Notes: generated from the letters alone by a model not told the origin. Shown: positions 32,206-42,708, numbered from the stretch's first letter. The stretch is 64,000 nt of DNA from an actinobacterium SCGC AAA278-I18 (GCA_000378865.1 KB900435.1:1-64000); one strand, 5' to 3'. Translations and numbers: made by a program.

Positions 32206-32949
32206 TTGATGAAGAAAATTGCAGTAGTAACTGGTGGTGGTCGTGGGATTGGCCGATTCGTTTGTTTATCTCTAGCAACTAATGGCTGGATCGTTGTAGT
32301 TGCGGGTAAGAGTTTAGAAAATATAACTAAAGTAGCTAAAGAGGCAGGTAATGAAAGTATTGCAATTCAATGTGATGTTACTGATTCGCAATCTGTTAAG
32401 AATTTATTTAGTCAAGTTAAAGATAAATTTAGTAGAGTTGATCTTCTTTTTAACAATGCTGGGATATCTTCTAGATATGTCTCAATGGATGAGTTAGGCG
32501 CAGATGAGTGGGATAAGGTTGTTAACACAAATCTAAATGGCTCTTTCTATTGCACTCAAAATGCATTTGGTTTAATGAAATCACAAAACCCACAGGGTGG
32601 TCGAATTATTAATAATGGCTCAATTGCAGCTTATGCGCCACGCCCAAACTCTGCGCCATACACCGCAACTAAGCATGCAATAACTGGCTTAACTAAATCA
32701 ACCTCATTAGATGGTCGCTCTTTTAATATCGCCTGCGGGCAAATAGATATTGGCAATGCTGATACCGAACTGGCAGCCACACAAAAGGCAGGCATCACTC
32801 AAGCAAATGGCATGAAGATGGTTGAGCCAACAATTAATCCCCAACATGTTGCAGATGCGGTATTACACATGGCCAATCTGCCGCTTGATGTAAATGTATT
32901 ATTTATGACAGTTATGGCAACAAATATGCCGTATATCGGTAGAGGTTAA
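32206..32949 (+). CDS. SDR-family oxidoreductase
   Basis: TGGGRGIGR, NNAGIS, YTATKHA motifs. Confidence 0.87.
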   Translation: MMKKIAVVTGGGRGIGRFVCLSLATNGWIVVVAGKSLENITKVAKEAGNESIAIQCDVTDSQSVKNLFSQVKDKFSRVDLLFNNAGISSRYVSMDELGADEWDKVVNTNLNGSFYCTQNAFGLMKSQNPQGGRIINNGSIAAYAPRPNSAPYTATKHAITGLTKSTSLDGRSFNIACGQIDIGNADTELAATQKAGITQANGMKMVEPTINPQHVADAVLHMANLPLDVNVLFMTVMATNMPYIGRG

Positions 32950-34172
32950 TTACTCTTTCTTACTCTGGCACCAATTTCCTGTAACTCAGAAATATTTCTA
33001 GCTCCAGTCAATGCCATAGTATTAATAAAATCACGCTTAATAATCTCGACTGCTTTTTCAACACCACGCTGACCTCCAGCCATAATTCCATATAGATAAG
33101 CACGACCAATAAAAACTGCTTTCGCACCAAGTGCGATGGCTGCATATGCATCTTGACCAGACATAATTCCACCATCGATATAAACATCAACCTTATTTCC
33201 GACCGCTGCAACTACATCAGGCAGTATCTCAAGCGGTACTGGACCACGATCTAACTGCCGTCCACCATGATTTGAAAGAATAATTCCACTCACTCCCATC
33301 TGGGCAAGTTTCTTAGCATCTTCTATATTCTGCACACCTTTTACAATTATTGGACCATTCCAGACTGATTGCAGCCACGTAACATCATCAAATGAAGTTG
33401 CTGGATCAAATATCACAGCTGCTAGTTCAACTAATGACTTACTCCAACCTCGAAAGGCAGCAAACTCTAGTTTTTTGGTAGTGAAAAGATTTAGCCACCA
33501 GGTTGGTTTACGGGCAATTGCTAAAACTGTGCTTAATCTAATTCGAGGTGGAATAGTCAAACCATTTTTAATATCACGAACTCTTATGCCACTGACTGGT
33601 GTATCAACCGTTAAAATTAAGGCTTCAAAACCATTTTCTTTTGCCTGTTTAATTACAGATAAACTATCCTCACGATTTTGCATTACATACAGCTGAAACC
33701 AGCGCCGGGCTCCTGGTACTGCTGCTGCCAACTCACTAGGTGAGGTAGTTCCCATGGTTGAAAGTGAGTAGATTAAATTATTATTTTCAGCCACTGCAGC
33801 CACCGCAGGCTCACCAACATGGTGCATAAAGCGGGTGTAACCAGTGGGTGAAAACAAGATGGGTAGATCAACTTTTTTACCATAAATCATTGTTGATGGA
33901 TCGATTTTTGAAACATCTCGAAGAGTATGTGCTGTGAACTCAATTTGACCAAATGCATCTCGAGAACGTTTATAACTTACCTCATCAAGTGCTGAGCCTT
34001 CAACATAATCATAAACAACTTTGGGTACCCTCTTTTTTGCAATATTTGCCAGATCCGCAATCGTTAATGCTCTTGCGATCTTTGCTCTATTTCGAAAGAT
34101 TGTTGGCATCTTCCAATCAATCAGTGAAATAAAATGTGGAATATCTGGAAACTGCCGCTTTGATTTAATCAT
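32946..34172 (-). CDS. FMN-dependent alpha-hydroxy-acid (L-lactate) dehydrogenase/oxidase
   Basis: LDD-family motifs: VYDYVEGSALDEVSY, SNHGGRQLDRGP, DGGIMSGQDAYAAIALGAKAVFIGR. Confidence 0.88.
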   Translation of the reverse strand: MIKSKRQFPDIPHFISLIDWKMPTIFRNRAKIARALTIADLANIAKKRVPKVVYDYVEGSALDEVSYKRSRDAFGQIEFTAHTLRDVSKIDPSTMIYGKKVDLPILFSPTGYTRFMHHVGEPAVAAVAENNNLIYSLSTMGTTSPSELAAAVPGARRWFQLYVMQNREDSLSVIKQAKENGFEALILTVDTPVSGIRVRDIKNGLTIPPRIRLSTVLAIARKPTWWLNLFTTKKLEFAAFRGWSKSLVELAAVIFDPATSFDDVTWLQSVWNGPIIVKGVQNIEDAKKLAQMGVSGIILSNHGGRQLDRGPVPLEILPDVVAAVGNKVDVYIDGGIMSGQDAYAAIALGAKAVFIGRAYLYGIMAGGQRGVEKAVEIIKRDFINTMALTGARNISELQEIGARVRKSN

Positions 34173-34176
34173 TTCA

Positions 34177-35682
34177 TTAAACTGCTTGAATACTATTCAT
34201 AATTGATCTAGACATATTTTGGTAATCCTTGCTGTTATCCAAGTCGCCTACAATCTCGTATCTGCGCATAACCAGGATTCGATCCGCCACTGCAACCATC
34301 TCAGCTAAATCACTAGAAATTAGTATTATGGACAAGCCTTCATTAGCTAGCTCAGTTATAAGTTCATGAAAAGATGCCTTTGTTCTAACATCTACTCCCA
34401 CTGTTGGCTCATCAATTATTAAGATTTTAGTTTCAGCAGCTAGCCACTTAGAGACGCTAACTTTTTGCTGATTTCCACCAGATAAAGTTAATGCGAGTTG
34501 ATTATTATCGACTACCTTAATGCCAAGGCGATCAACATATTTGGTAGCAATATCATCTTCCTTTTTTGGATTGATTACACTAAGTCTTTGTAGAATCTTC
34601 GCCAAAATTGTTACTGAGATGTTCTTACGCACCGGAAAATCAAGGAATAATCCCTCTTCTTTACGATTCTCCGTTACATATCCAATCCGATAATTATGAA
34701 GTGCCTCAGTAAAGTTCCTAATTTTAACCACGCTGCCATTTACTAAAATCTCTCCACCAGTTATAGCGTGCAAGCCAAGAATACTTCGGGCTAGCTCACT
34801 GCGTCCTGCTCCAACTAAGCCATACATACCTAATACCTCACCTGGATAAAGTGAGAGTGAAATATTGCGATGACCAAGAGAGGTTTGAAGATTTTTTAAT
34901 TCAATTACTGGCGTAGCCTTACGATCAACTTTGCGAATAATATTTTTGCGCTCTGCTAAGTGACGACCAACCATTAAATCAACGATCTCTCCCTGCTTGT
35001 AATCAGCAAGTGACTTTGATTCAAGCACGCTCACACCATCTCTGAGTACTGTTACCGTGTCACAAATCTCATATACCTCTTCAAGTTTATGGCTAACAAA
35101 TAAAATAGCAGTTCCCTGACTCTTTAATCTTTTAATTACATCAAAAAGTTTGCTAGTTTCACTACCAGTAATTGAGGCTGTTGGTTCATCTAATAAAATG
35201 ATTTTTGCATTAGTAACCAATGCCTTAGCAATTTCAACTAACTGCATCTGAGCAACAGATAAATTCTTAACCCGCTCGTTTAGGTCAATCTCAAAGCCAA
35301 GAGTTTCAAGTGCTTGCTTTGCTAGCCGAGTCCGCTCTTTCCTATTAATTATGCCCAATTTAAGTGGTGGATTATGCAAAGTGATATTTTCTTCAACAGA
35401 GAACTCAGGAATCAAATTTCTTTCCTGGTGGACAACTGCAATACCAGCATGTGTGGACTCAATTGGATTATGAAATCTCTTTTCCTGACCACTTACTTTT
35501 AAAGAACCAGAGTCTGCTAAGTAAATACCAGTAATAATTTTAATTAATGTTGATTTACCAGCTCCATTTTCACCAAGGAGAGCATGAACTGTGCCACCGG
35601 TTAAAGTTAAATTAACCTCATTTAATGCCAGTACGCCCGGGAACTCTTTAGAAACTTTATTAATTAATAATTCAGCACTCAT
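34177..35682 (-). CDS. sugar ABC transporter ATP-binding protein, two-domain (RbsA/XylG type)
   Basis: 501 aa, GENGAGKST plus second domain LSGGNQQKVSVSKWL..ILIIDEPTVGVDV. Confidence 0.92.
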   Translation of the reverse strand: MSAELLINKVSKEFPGVLALNEVNLTLTGGTVHALLGENGAGKSTLIKIITGIYLADSGSLKVSGQEKRFHNPIESTHAGIAVVHQERNLIPEFSVEENITLHNPPLKLGIINRKERTRLAKQALETLGFEIDLNERVKNLSVAQMQLVEIAKALVTNAKIILLDEPTASITGSETSKLFDVIKRLKSQGTAILFVSHKLEEVYEICDTVTVLRDGVSVLESKSLADYKQGEIVDLMVGRHLAERKNIIRKVDRKATPVIELKNLQTSLGHRNISLSLYPGEVLGMYGLVGAGRSELARSILGLHAITGGEILVNGSVVKIRNFTEALHNYRIGYVTENRKEEGLFLDFPVRKNISVTILAKILQRLSVINPKKEDDIATKYVDRLGIKVVDNNQLALTLSGGNQQKVSVSKWLAAETKILIIDEPTVGVDVRTKASFHELITELANEGLSIILISSDLAEMVAVADRILVMRRYEIVGDLDNSKDYQNMSRSIMNSIQAV

Positions 35683-36662
35683 GGTGATCCCTTTATTCCC
35701 TCATTTTGGCGTTCAGTTCTACGTCTGCGCCATTCGCTTAGCGCTACAGTTGAAAGAGTTACTACACCAACACTTAGCGAGACGATGCTTGGGTCTAATG
35801 AGTACTGAGCCCTGGCAATATCAACTAACCGGACTACTCCAGCGGCAATTACCGTGCCATAAATTGCAATTGTTCCACCAGACATTAAAACACCACCAAT
35901 GATTGGTGCTGCAAAAGAGGCCAGCAACCAGTCGCCTCCAATTGATCGATTAATTCCTGGGAGTGAGGAGATAGTAATTACAGATGCCACACCAATTAAT
36001 AAGCCAGACAAAGTGTGAGCAATGAAGATTGACTTATTATTTGAAACTCCAGATAATCGCGCTGCAATTGGATTACCACCAGTTGCAAGTATGCGCCGAC
36101 CCATAATTGTTCTGCTAAAAAACAATGAAAGTGCAATTGCAGTAAGAAGTGCAATAACTAAAATATATGGGAATCCCACGAAATTGCGCTTACCAAACTC
36201 TGGCAAAGATGATGGGTACTTATCAATAGTAAATGTCTTAACCAGTCGGTATTGAAAACCAAGTAATATTGTGTAAGTACCTAAGGTGATGATAAAACCA
36301 TTTAACTGTGTTAAAACTACTAATGCACCATTTATTGCGCCTATTGCCGTGGCAGAGAACAAACCAATAAATATTGCTAGCCAAATTGGCAAATTATGAT
36401 CTGCCATCAACACCGCCATAATTGCGCAGCTAACTCCACCCATAGTGCCAACCGCTAAATTCATCTGACCGATGCAAAGCACAACCATCTGTGCAAGTCC
36501 AATAGTGATTGGAACTGCTAGATAAGTTAGAAAGCCCTGCAAGGATGCTCTACTTAAAAATACCCCGTTAGAGGTTGCAACTAACGCTAAGAAGCCGATT
36601 ATAAATATAACTGAGAGTGAAAATTCAGTCATACGGTTTCTAAAAAATACTGGCAGCTTCAT
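35679..36662 (-). CDS. sugar ABC transporter permease (CUT2)
   Basis: RbsC-type polytopic protein; NGFIITLGTYTILLG, ATGGNPIAARLSGV. Confidence 0.88.
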   Translation of the reverse strand: MKLPVFFRNRMTEFSLSVIFIIGFLALVATSNGVFLSRASLQGFLTYLAVPITIGLAQMVVLCIGQMNLAVGTMGGVSCAIMAVLMADHNLPIWLAIFIGLFSATAIGAINGALVVLTQLNGFIITLGTYTILLGFQYRLVKTFTIDKYPSSLPEFGKRNFVGFPYILVIALLTAIALSLFFSRTIMGRRILATGGNPIAARLSGVSNNKSIFIAHTLSGLLIGVASVITISSLPGINRSIGGDWLLASFAAPIIGGVLMSGGTIAIYGTVIAAGVVRLVDIARAQYSLDPSIVSLSVGVVTLSTVALSEWRRRRTERQNEGIKGSP

Positions 36663-37675
36663 TTTTTCCCTCGCAACTTAATTGAGGTAAACATTTTTTG
36701 AATTTGTCCAACTGATAGGGCTAATAGTAAGACTAAGCCGAGTGCAATATTTAATGTCTCAAGCCCAATACCTTGAACAGATAATCCTTGGCGAATTACC
36801 AACGTCATCATTGTGCCGATAAATGTACCGAGCACTGCTACCGCACCACCTGCCAGTAATGTGCCCCCCAATACAGGTCCTAAGAATGAGGGCAACATGA
36901 CCTGACTACCAATAGCTGCGGTAAATGAACCATTTGCATAAGCAAGCATTAAGCCACCAATGCCAGCTAATGTGCCGGAGAAAATATGTGCTGTCATAAC
37001 TCTGTTTTCAACTGGAATTCCAGATAATTTTGCAGCTCTTAAGTTTGAACCGGTAGATAACAACTCGCGACCTAGTCGAGTCCTTGAAAACATAAATGAA
37101 ACTAAAATTAAACATATAATTGCTGGTAGCAACATCATAGGAATCGACTTTGGTCCGCAAATTCCGGCTACACAAAAATCTTTTAATGATTTACTACGCC
37201 AATAATCCATGCCCGCTGGCTTAGTGGTAAATGCTGCGGTTGCGCCGGTAAATGTTACGTAGATAAAGGTAACTAAACCAAGTAAGGCGAAATCCATAGC
37301 TAAGGTAACGATGAATGCATTTACCTGAGACTTAACAATTATCCAGCCAGTTATTGCACCCAGTAACGCACCTGCCAAGACACCTAAAATTGCTCCTTGC
37401 ACCAAAGTTAGGCCCCAGTATTGGTATGAAGCACCAGCAACTAAAGCTGATACCGCAGCCATTCTGCCAACTGCAAGATTTAAATGACCAATAGATAAAA
37501 CACATAGTTGGGCTAACCCAATTACTGTAAGTGTGGCACCATCACGCAAAAGTGGGTAGATAACAAAGTCAACATTAAAAAATGCAGAGTTACGCAGGCC
37601 AAAAAAGATAAATAGTCCTATGGTTAGTAGGGTTAAAACTACCCTCTGATCATTTAATATCTTTTTAAGTTTCAA
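36659..37675 (-). CDS. sugar ABC transporter permease (CUT2)
   Basis: RbsC-type; NAFIVTLAMDFALLG, STGSNLRAAKLSGIPV; 4-nt overlap with neighbour. Confidence 0.88.
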   Translation of the reverse strand: MKLKKILNDQRVVLTLLTIGLFIFFGLRNSAFFNVDFVIYPLLRDGATLTVIGLAQLCVLSIGHLNLAVGRMAAVSALVAGASYQYWGLTLVQGAILGVLAGALLGAITGWIIVKSQVNAFIVTLAMDFALLGLVTFIYVTFTGATAAFTTKPAGMDYWRSKSLKDFCVAGICGPKSIPMMLLPAIICLILVSFMFSRTRLGRELLSTGSNLRAAKLSGIPVENRVMTAHIFSGTLAGIGGLMLAYANGSFTAAIGSQVMLPSFLGPVLGGTLLAGGAVAVLGTFIGTMMTLVIRQGLSVQGIGLETLNIALGLVLLLALSVGQIQKMFTSIKLRGKK

Positions 37676-38763
37676 ATCTTCACCCGCAATTTATCAATTG
37701 CATCAAAATCCCAATCAATACCAAGGCCGGCAGAGGTTGGAGCAAGTGCCATACCATTTTCAATCTTGATCTCACTCTTTGTAACACCACGCAACTGTGG
37801 AATGTGTTCAACATATAAGCCATTTGGAATCGCAGCGGCCAAGCTAACATGAATCTCCATAAGAAAGTGGGGGCAAACCTTCAGGTTAAAACTCTCTGCC
37901 ATATGTGCAACCTTAAGCCATGGTGTTATGCCACCAACCCGTGCGACATCAACTTGCACAATTCCTACTGCATTTTGATGCATATACTGCTGAAATTGCA
38001 TTGCTGAGTAAATAGTTTCACCGACTGCAATTGGAATACTTGTTGATCTGGCTAGGCTGGCATGACCAATTACATCATCTGCTGGTAGTGGCTCCTCTAA
38101 CCAAAATAAATCAATTGGCTCAAATGCTTTAGCGCGCTTAATTGCCTCTGCCACAGTAAAAGATGTATTTGCATCCACCATGATGTGCATATCTTTTCCA
38201 ACAGTTTCTCTAACAGCCATTAAACGCTCAACATCTTCATGCGCCTTAGGCTTACCAACTTTAAGCTTTACGCCTGGCCAACCTTTTTTCTTAGAGGCAA
38301 CCGCTCCCGCTACTAACTCCTCAGTTGTTAGATGAAGCCAGCCACCTTCGGTGTCATAAAGTGGAACTCGATCGCGAAATCCACCGGCTGCAACTGCCAA
38401 ACTTTGATTTTCTCGTTTGCACTTTAAATCCCAGATTGCAGTATCAATTGCTGCAACTGCTAGTGAAGTTATCGCACCAGTCTCAGTTGCCCGGGTTGAG
38501 TAATAAATATCATGCCAAACCTTTTCAATCCGTGCACTGTCCATGCCCTTAAGTTTTGGAATTAAATAATCTCTAAGCATGGCCAGGATCGCAGTCCCGC
38601 CGGTTCCAATGGTGTAGCTATAACCAACACCAGTATTGCCATCTGCAGTTATTATTTTTACAAAAATAGTCTCTTGCTTTAAAAATGCTTGTACTGAATC
38701 AGTTCTTACTGTCTCAACTGGAATATCAATCAGAAAGGTCTCGGCACTTGTAATTATGCTCAA
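37672..38763 (-). CDS. enolase-superfamily sugar-acid dehydratase/racemase (mandelate racemase subgroup)
   Basis: GVKLKVGK (KxK), VDANTSFT, FWLEEPLPADD, VGETIYS metal and catalytic motifs. Confidence 0.85.
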   Translation of the reverse strand: MSIITSAETFLIDIPVETVRTDSVQAFLKQETIFVKIITADGNTGVGYSYTIGTGGTAILAMLRDYLIPKLKGMDSARIEKVWHDIYYSTRATETGAITSLAVAAIDTAIWDLKCKRENQSLAVAAGGFRDRVPLYDTEGGWLHLTTEELVAGAVASKKKGWPGVKLKVGKPKAHEDVERLMAVRETVGKDMHIMVDANTSFTVAEAIKRAKAFEPIDLFWLEEPLPADDVIGHASLARSTSIPIAVGETIYSAMQFQQYMHQNAVGIVQVDVARVGGITPWLKVAHMAESFNLKVCPHFLMEIHVSLAAAIPNGLYVEHIPQLRGVTKSEIKIENGMALAPTSAGLGIDWDFDAIDKLRVKI

Positions 38764-38808
38764 TTGAGAATCCTTTCGTTAATTAAGTTTATCTTGATAA
38801 TTGAGGAA

Positions 38809-38836
38809 GGGCGATCAGGATTAAACCTGATCGCCC
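38809..38836 (-). promoter_or_regulatory. intercistronic hairpin after SBP gene
   Basis: Perfect 11-bp stem GGGCGATCAGG-ATTAAA-CCTGATCGCCC without T-run, between SBP and enolase-family gene. Confidence 0.65.
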
Positions 38837-38852
38837 AACATCAACTTATTAC

Positions 38853-39902
38853 TTACTTACAGGTCATGTACTCTGTCTGGAAAGCCTTAAGGATATCCTT
38901 TGAAGTTGCTTGACGTGTGTCGTTGTAAGTATCAACGTTGTCCTTAGTTACCAAGAATGAACCGGAGTCTACGTATAGACCAGGTGTATTCATGGTGCAC
39001 TTCTTGCTACCAAGTGCTGCAAGTACCCATGAACCAACATAACCTTGGCCCCATGGATTCTGAACAACAGTTCCGGAAATTACGCCAGACTTAATAGCAT
39101 CCAAGATCTTCTGGTCATCATCAATTGCAATAACCTTGATTGGAAGCTTGGTTGATGAAACACCATCAGTCGCAGCAACAGCTGGGTTGTAAGCAGTTGT
39201 AACGATTCCGTTAATCTGCTTGCCCTTTGCTGCTAATAGATCAGTTACAGCCTTTGTTGCTGACTGTAGATCTGAGTCAATATCAGTGATAGTTGTTAGA
39301 AGCTTAACTTTTCCGCCAGTCTCAGCGATAGCTTGCTTTACGCCATCCATACGACGGATTGTGTTTGCATCTACTGCGTTACCAGTTAGGTGAACAAGAT
39401 TTCCCTTGCCACCCATCTCTTTAATAACTGCTGTTGCAGCTAGGTATGCAGCTTTGCCAGTATCAGTACTCAAGCAGAAATCTGCTGAGTTTTTCTGTGG
39501 CTCTTTAACAATGTCATATCCACCTGGGCATGAAGCAAGGGAACCAACTGCGAATCCCTTGTCCTTTAGACCCTTAAATGTTGTGTTGATATCTGTTGGT
39601 GAAACTCCAAATACACCAAATGCGTTATAGCCTTGAGCGGCCATAGCATCGATTGCTGCATTGTGCTTGGTTTGATCCCATTCACCAGTCTCATTAAAGG
39701 CTGTTCCGCCAATTCCGAACTCAGATACAGCTGCTGCTCCGCCATCTTTCCATGGTTGGAAGTAAGGGTGAGCACCACCTGGAACAAGAGCAACTTTAAT
39801 CGCTCCAAATCCATCGGCTGATCCTGCAGAGTCTCCTGAACTAGAACATCCAGAAAGAAGCAATGCAACTGCAGCAACTGCTGCAAGTAATGATTTCTTC
39901 AT
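38853..39902 (-). CDS. sugar ABC transporter substrate-binding lipoprotein (CUT2)
   Basis: LLLSGCSSSGD lipobox; periplasmic-binding type 1 fold. Confidence 0.87.
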   Translation of the reverse strand: MKKSLLAAVAAVALLLSGCSSSGDSAGSADGFGAIKVALVPGGAHPYFQPWKDGGAAAVSEFGIGGTAFNETGEWDQTKHNAAIDAMAAQGYNAFGVFGVSPTDINTTFKGLKDKGFAVGSLASCPGGYDIVKEPQKNSADFCLSTDTGKAAYLAATAVIKEMGGKGNLVHLTGNAVDANTIRRMDGVKQAIAETGGKVKLLTTITDIDSDLQSATKAVTDLLAAKGKQINGIVTTAYNPAVAATDGVSSTKLPIKVIAIDDDQKILDAIKSGVISGTVVQNPWGQGYVGSWVLAALGSKKCTMNTPGLYVDSGSFLVTKDNVDTYNDTRQATSKDILKAFQTEYMTCK

Positions 39903-39984
39903 TAATATTCCTTTCGGTTATTTGTTTAACCCCTATAAATTTATAACTTATAGGTAACACGGTTCGAGCAAATCATTCTCTATC

Positions 39985-39993
39985 GGGGGGGGG
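39985..39993. repeat. G9 (C9 on the transcribed-gene strand) homopolymer upstream of SBP gene
   Basis: tatcGGGGGGGGGtaaat, read directly in AT-rich sequence. Confidence 0.9.
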
Positions 39994-40011
39994 TAAATCA
40001 ATATAAAAAGG

Positions 40012-40028
40012 TAACGCTGAGGTAACAA
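40012..40028. promoter_or_regulatory. shared regulatory motif, copy 2 (TAACGCTGAGGTAACAA)
   Basis: 15/17 identity to copy at 25664..25680. Confidence 0.6.
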
Positions 40029-40105
40029 ATCCTAAATTTAAGCGTAAGTTTTAGGGCCAAATGGCAATTATGAGATTTCTACCAACAATCCACTATATGG
40101 ACAAA

Positions 40106-41404
40106 TTAATTATTCAGCCACTGTTTTCCAGTTGGGAATGTGAAATCTGAAACACTTTGGGCAAACATCTCTGCGCCAGCTCCAGCTTTACTTGGTGGCA
40201 TATAGCGAGCGCGCCGAATATCAGTAGGAACAACAAAGTGTTCATGCAGATGATCGACAAACTCAACTACCCGATCAGGCTGCTCACCAGATACTGCAAC
40301 ATAATCAAACATCGCTAAATGTTGCACCATTTCACATAATCCCACCCCACCAGCATGCGGGCAGACTGGTATACCAAATTTTGCTGCCATTAAGATTATG
40401 GCAATATTTTCATTAATACCAGCAACTCTGGAAGCATCTATCTGTACAAAAGATAATGATTTAGATTGCAGCATCTGCTTAAAGATTATTCGATTTGCCA
40501 CATGCTCACCCGTTGCAACTCGAACCGGTGCGATTGCCTTTGCTATTGCAGCATGACCTACTACATCATCTGGATTTGTTGGTTCTTCTACCCAATGCAG
40601 ATTCACATCCCCAAGTGAGTTAATCCACTCGATTGCCTCTGGTACATCCCAAACTTGGTTAGCATCAATTGCAAGACGAATATCAGGTCCAATTGCATCC
40701 CGTGCTAATTTTAATCTGCGCCGATCATCTTCTTTTGATCCACCACATTTAAGCTTTATTAATGTAAAGCCATCAGCAACTGCCTGCTTAGCAAGGGTTA
40801 CCATTTTCTCATCTGAGTAACCAAGCCAGCCTGGAGTGGTTGTGTAAGCAGGTAGACCATCTGTAATTAGACTCGCTTCATTTTTTGCTCGATTAGTCTT
40901 TGCTTTATTTAAAATTGCAAGTGCCTCTGTAGGTGTTAAGGCATCTGAGATATAACGGAAATCTACTAACTCAACAATCTCCTCCGGTGAAAGATCAGAT
41001 AGATATTTCCATAGTGGCTTACCACTTCGCTTAGAAACTAAATCCCAGGCCGCATTTACTACCGCACCTGCTGCCATATGGATTAACCCTTTTTCAGGTC
41101 CTAACCAGCGCATCTGTGAGTCGCGTACTAATGAGCGAGCAAACTCCCCCATTGTTTTAGCAAGATCATCAACATCGCGGCCAACTGCATAAGCGGCAAA
41201 TATCTCTATTGCATCGCATTGCAGATCATTTCCGCGGCCGCAAGTAAATACCAACCCATAGCCAGATAGCTTTGGATCATCGGTGATTAATTCTAGGTAA
41301 GCAGCTGAGTAATCTGGATCTTTATTCATAGCATCTGAGCCATCTAAGCCGCGCGAGGTGGGAAAGCGCACATCGGTGGTTTTAAAGCCAACTACCTTAG
41401 GCAT
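40106..41404 (-). CDS. L-fuconate dehydratase (enolase superfamily)
   Basis: 432 aa, N-terminal VVGFKTTDVRFPTSRGLDGSDAMNKDPDYSAAYLELITD and C-terminal CPHAGGVGLCEMVQHLAMFDYVAVSG diagnostic of FucD family. Confidence 0.9.
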   Translation of the reverse strand: MPKVVGFKTTDVRFPTSRGLDGSDAMNKDPDYSAAYLELITDDPKLSGYGLVFTCGRGNDLQCDAIEIFAAYAVGRDVDDLAKTMGEFARSLVRDSQMRWLGPEKGLIHMAAGAVVNAAWDLVSKRSGKPLWKYLSDLSPEEIVELVDFRYISDALTPTEALAILNKAKTNRAKNEASLITDGLPAYTTTPGWLGYSDEKMVTLAKQAVADGFTLIKLKCGGSKEDDRRRLKLARDAIGPDIRLAIDANQVWDVPEAIEWINSLGDVNLHWVEEPTNPDDVVGHAAIAKAIAPVRVATGEHVANRIIFKQMLQSKSLSFVQIDASRVAGINENIAIILMAAKFGIPVCPHAGGVGLCEMVQHLAMFDYVAVSGEQPDRVVEFVDHLHEHFVVPTDIRRARYMPPSKAGAGAEMFAQSVSDFTFPTGKQWLNN

Positions 41405-41491
41405 TTCTTACCACCTCTTCAGAAATTTAATGATTGCTATTCGATTACTGCACAAAATCCTATACGATAATCAAATAAGAAAGGAAACGCT

Positions 41492-41821
41492 TTGCAAATA
41501 AAACGAATTGGTTCAGTAATCGGAGTTAAACCGGAGGAGATTGCTGAGTATGAAAGAATTCATGCCCAGGTTTGGCCCGGAGTTCTTGCTACCTTAAAGC
41601 GTGCGAATATCTCAAATTACTCGATCTTTCGCTACCAAAATATGCTCTTCTCTTATATGGAGTACACCGGCACAGATTATGAAGCCGATATGGCACTTAT
41701 TGCATCAGACCCAACAACTCAGGATTGGTGGAAGGTAACTGCTCCAATGCAAAATCCAGTGCCAGAAAAACTTGAGAGTGAGTGGTGGCATGTAATTCCA
41801 GAGGCTTTTCACCTAGCGTAA
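41492..41821 (+). CDS. L-rhamnose/L-fucose mutarotase family protein
   Basis: 109 aa, TTG start after gaaagg; IGSVIGVKPEEIAEYERIHAQVWPGVLATLKRANISNYSIFR. Confidence 0.83.
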   Translation: MQIKRIGSVIGVKPEEIAEYERIHAQVWPGVLATLKRANISNYSIFRYQNMLFSYMEYTGTDYEADMALIASDPTTQDWWKVTAPMQNPVPEKLESEWWHVIPEAFHLA

Positions 41822-41844
41822 TGATAAAGCATAATAAATAGAGA

Positions 41845-42708
41845 GTGAGCATAGTTATGAGAATCGATTCACACCATCATGTTTGGGATTTATCTGTTCG
41901 CCCACAAGGCTGGATGGTTGGTGAGGCACTTAACCCAATTAAGAAAAATTTCTCAATTAATGATCTACGCCAAGCGATTGCTGGATGCGGGATAGATAAG
42001 ACGGTAGTTGTTCAAACAGTTACTAATTATGATGAAACACCGGAGTTATTAGCACTTGCTGATACTGATGATCTAGTTGCAGGGGTAGTTGGCTTTTTAA
42101 AGATTGACTCTGCAGATGCTATCTCCTACCTCGATAAGTATGAAGCTATGGCTGGCTTTAAGTATTTAGTTGGTATTAGAGATATTGCCCATGATTATGA
42201 GGATGTTAGTTATCTTACAAAGCCTCAAGTGATAAAAAATGTGCAAGAGCTAGGCAAGCGTGGTTTGGTCTATGACCTATTAACAAAAACTCCACATATG
42301 CAAGCAGCAATTGATTTAGTAAAAGCCTGTCCAGATACAAAGTTTGTACTTGATCATATTTCAAAGCCATATATGGCAAAGGGTGAAATGCAACCATGGG
42401 CAGATAAAATTACTGAACTTGCCAGTTTTGAAAATGTGGTAGTTAAAGTCTCTGGCCTATTTACTGAGGCTGATTGGAAGAATTGGAAGAAAGCCGATTT
42501 CTGGCCATACCTTGAGCACATCACCAAATCATTCACGCCAAAACGTATGATGTTTGGCTCTGATTGGCCGGTTTGTTTACTTGCTGCCACCTACCGACAA
42601 AGTATTGATCTGATGGAGGATTTTACTAAATCATTTTCAGAGAGTGAGAAAAGTACTTTCTGGGCTGGTACTGCTAATCGGGTTTATAATTTAAATCTAA
42701 TTAATTAG
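41845..42708 (+). CDS. amidohydrolase family protein (L-fuconolactonase-like)
   Basis: RIDSHHHVWDL, FVLDHISKP, MMFGSDWPV metal ligand motifs of COG3618-type lactonases. Confidence 0.85.
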   Translation: MSIVMRIDSHHHVWDLSVRPQGWMVGEALNPIKKNFSINDLRQAIAGCGIDKTVVVQTVTNYDETPELLALADTDDLVAGVVGFLKIDSADAISYLDKYEAMAGFKYLVGIRDIAHDYEDVSYLTKPQVIKNVQELGKRGLVYDLLTKTPHMQAAIDLVKACPDTKFVLDHISKPYMAKGEMQPWADKITELASFENVVVKVSGLFTEADWKNWKKADFWPYLEHITKSFTPKRMMFGSDWPVCLLAATYRQSIDLMEDFTKSFSESEKSTFWAGTANRVYNLNLIN

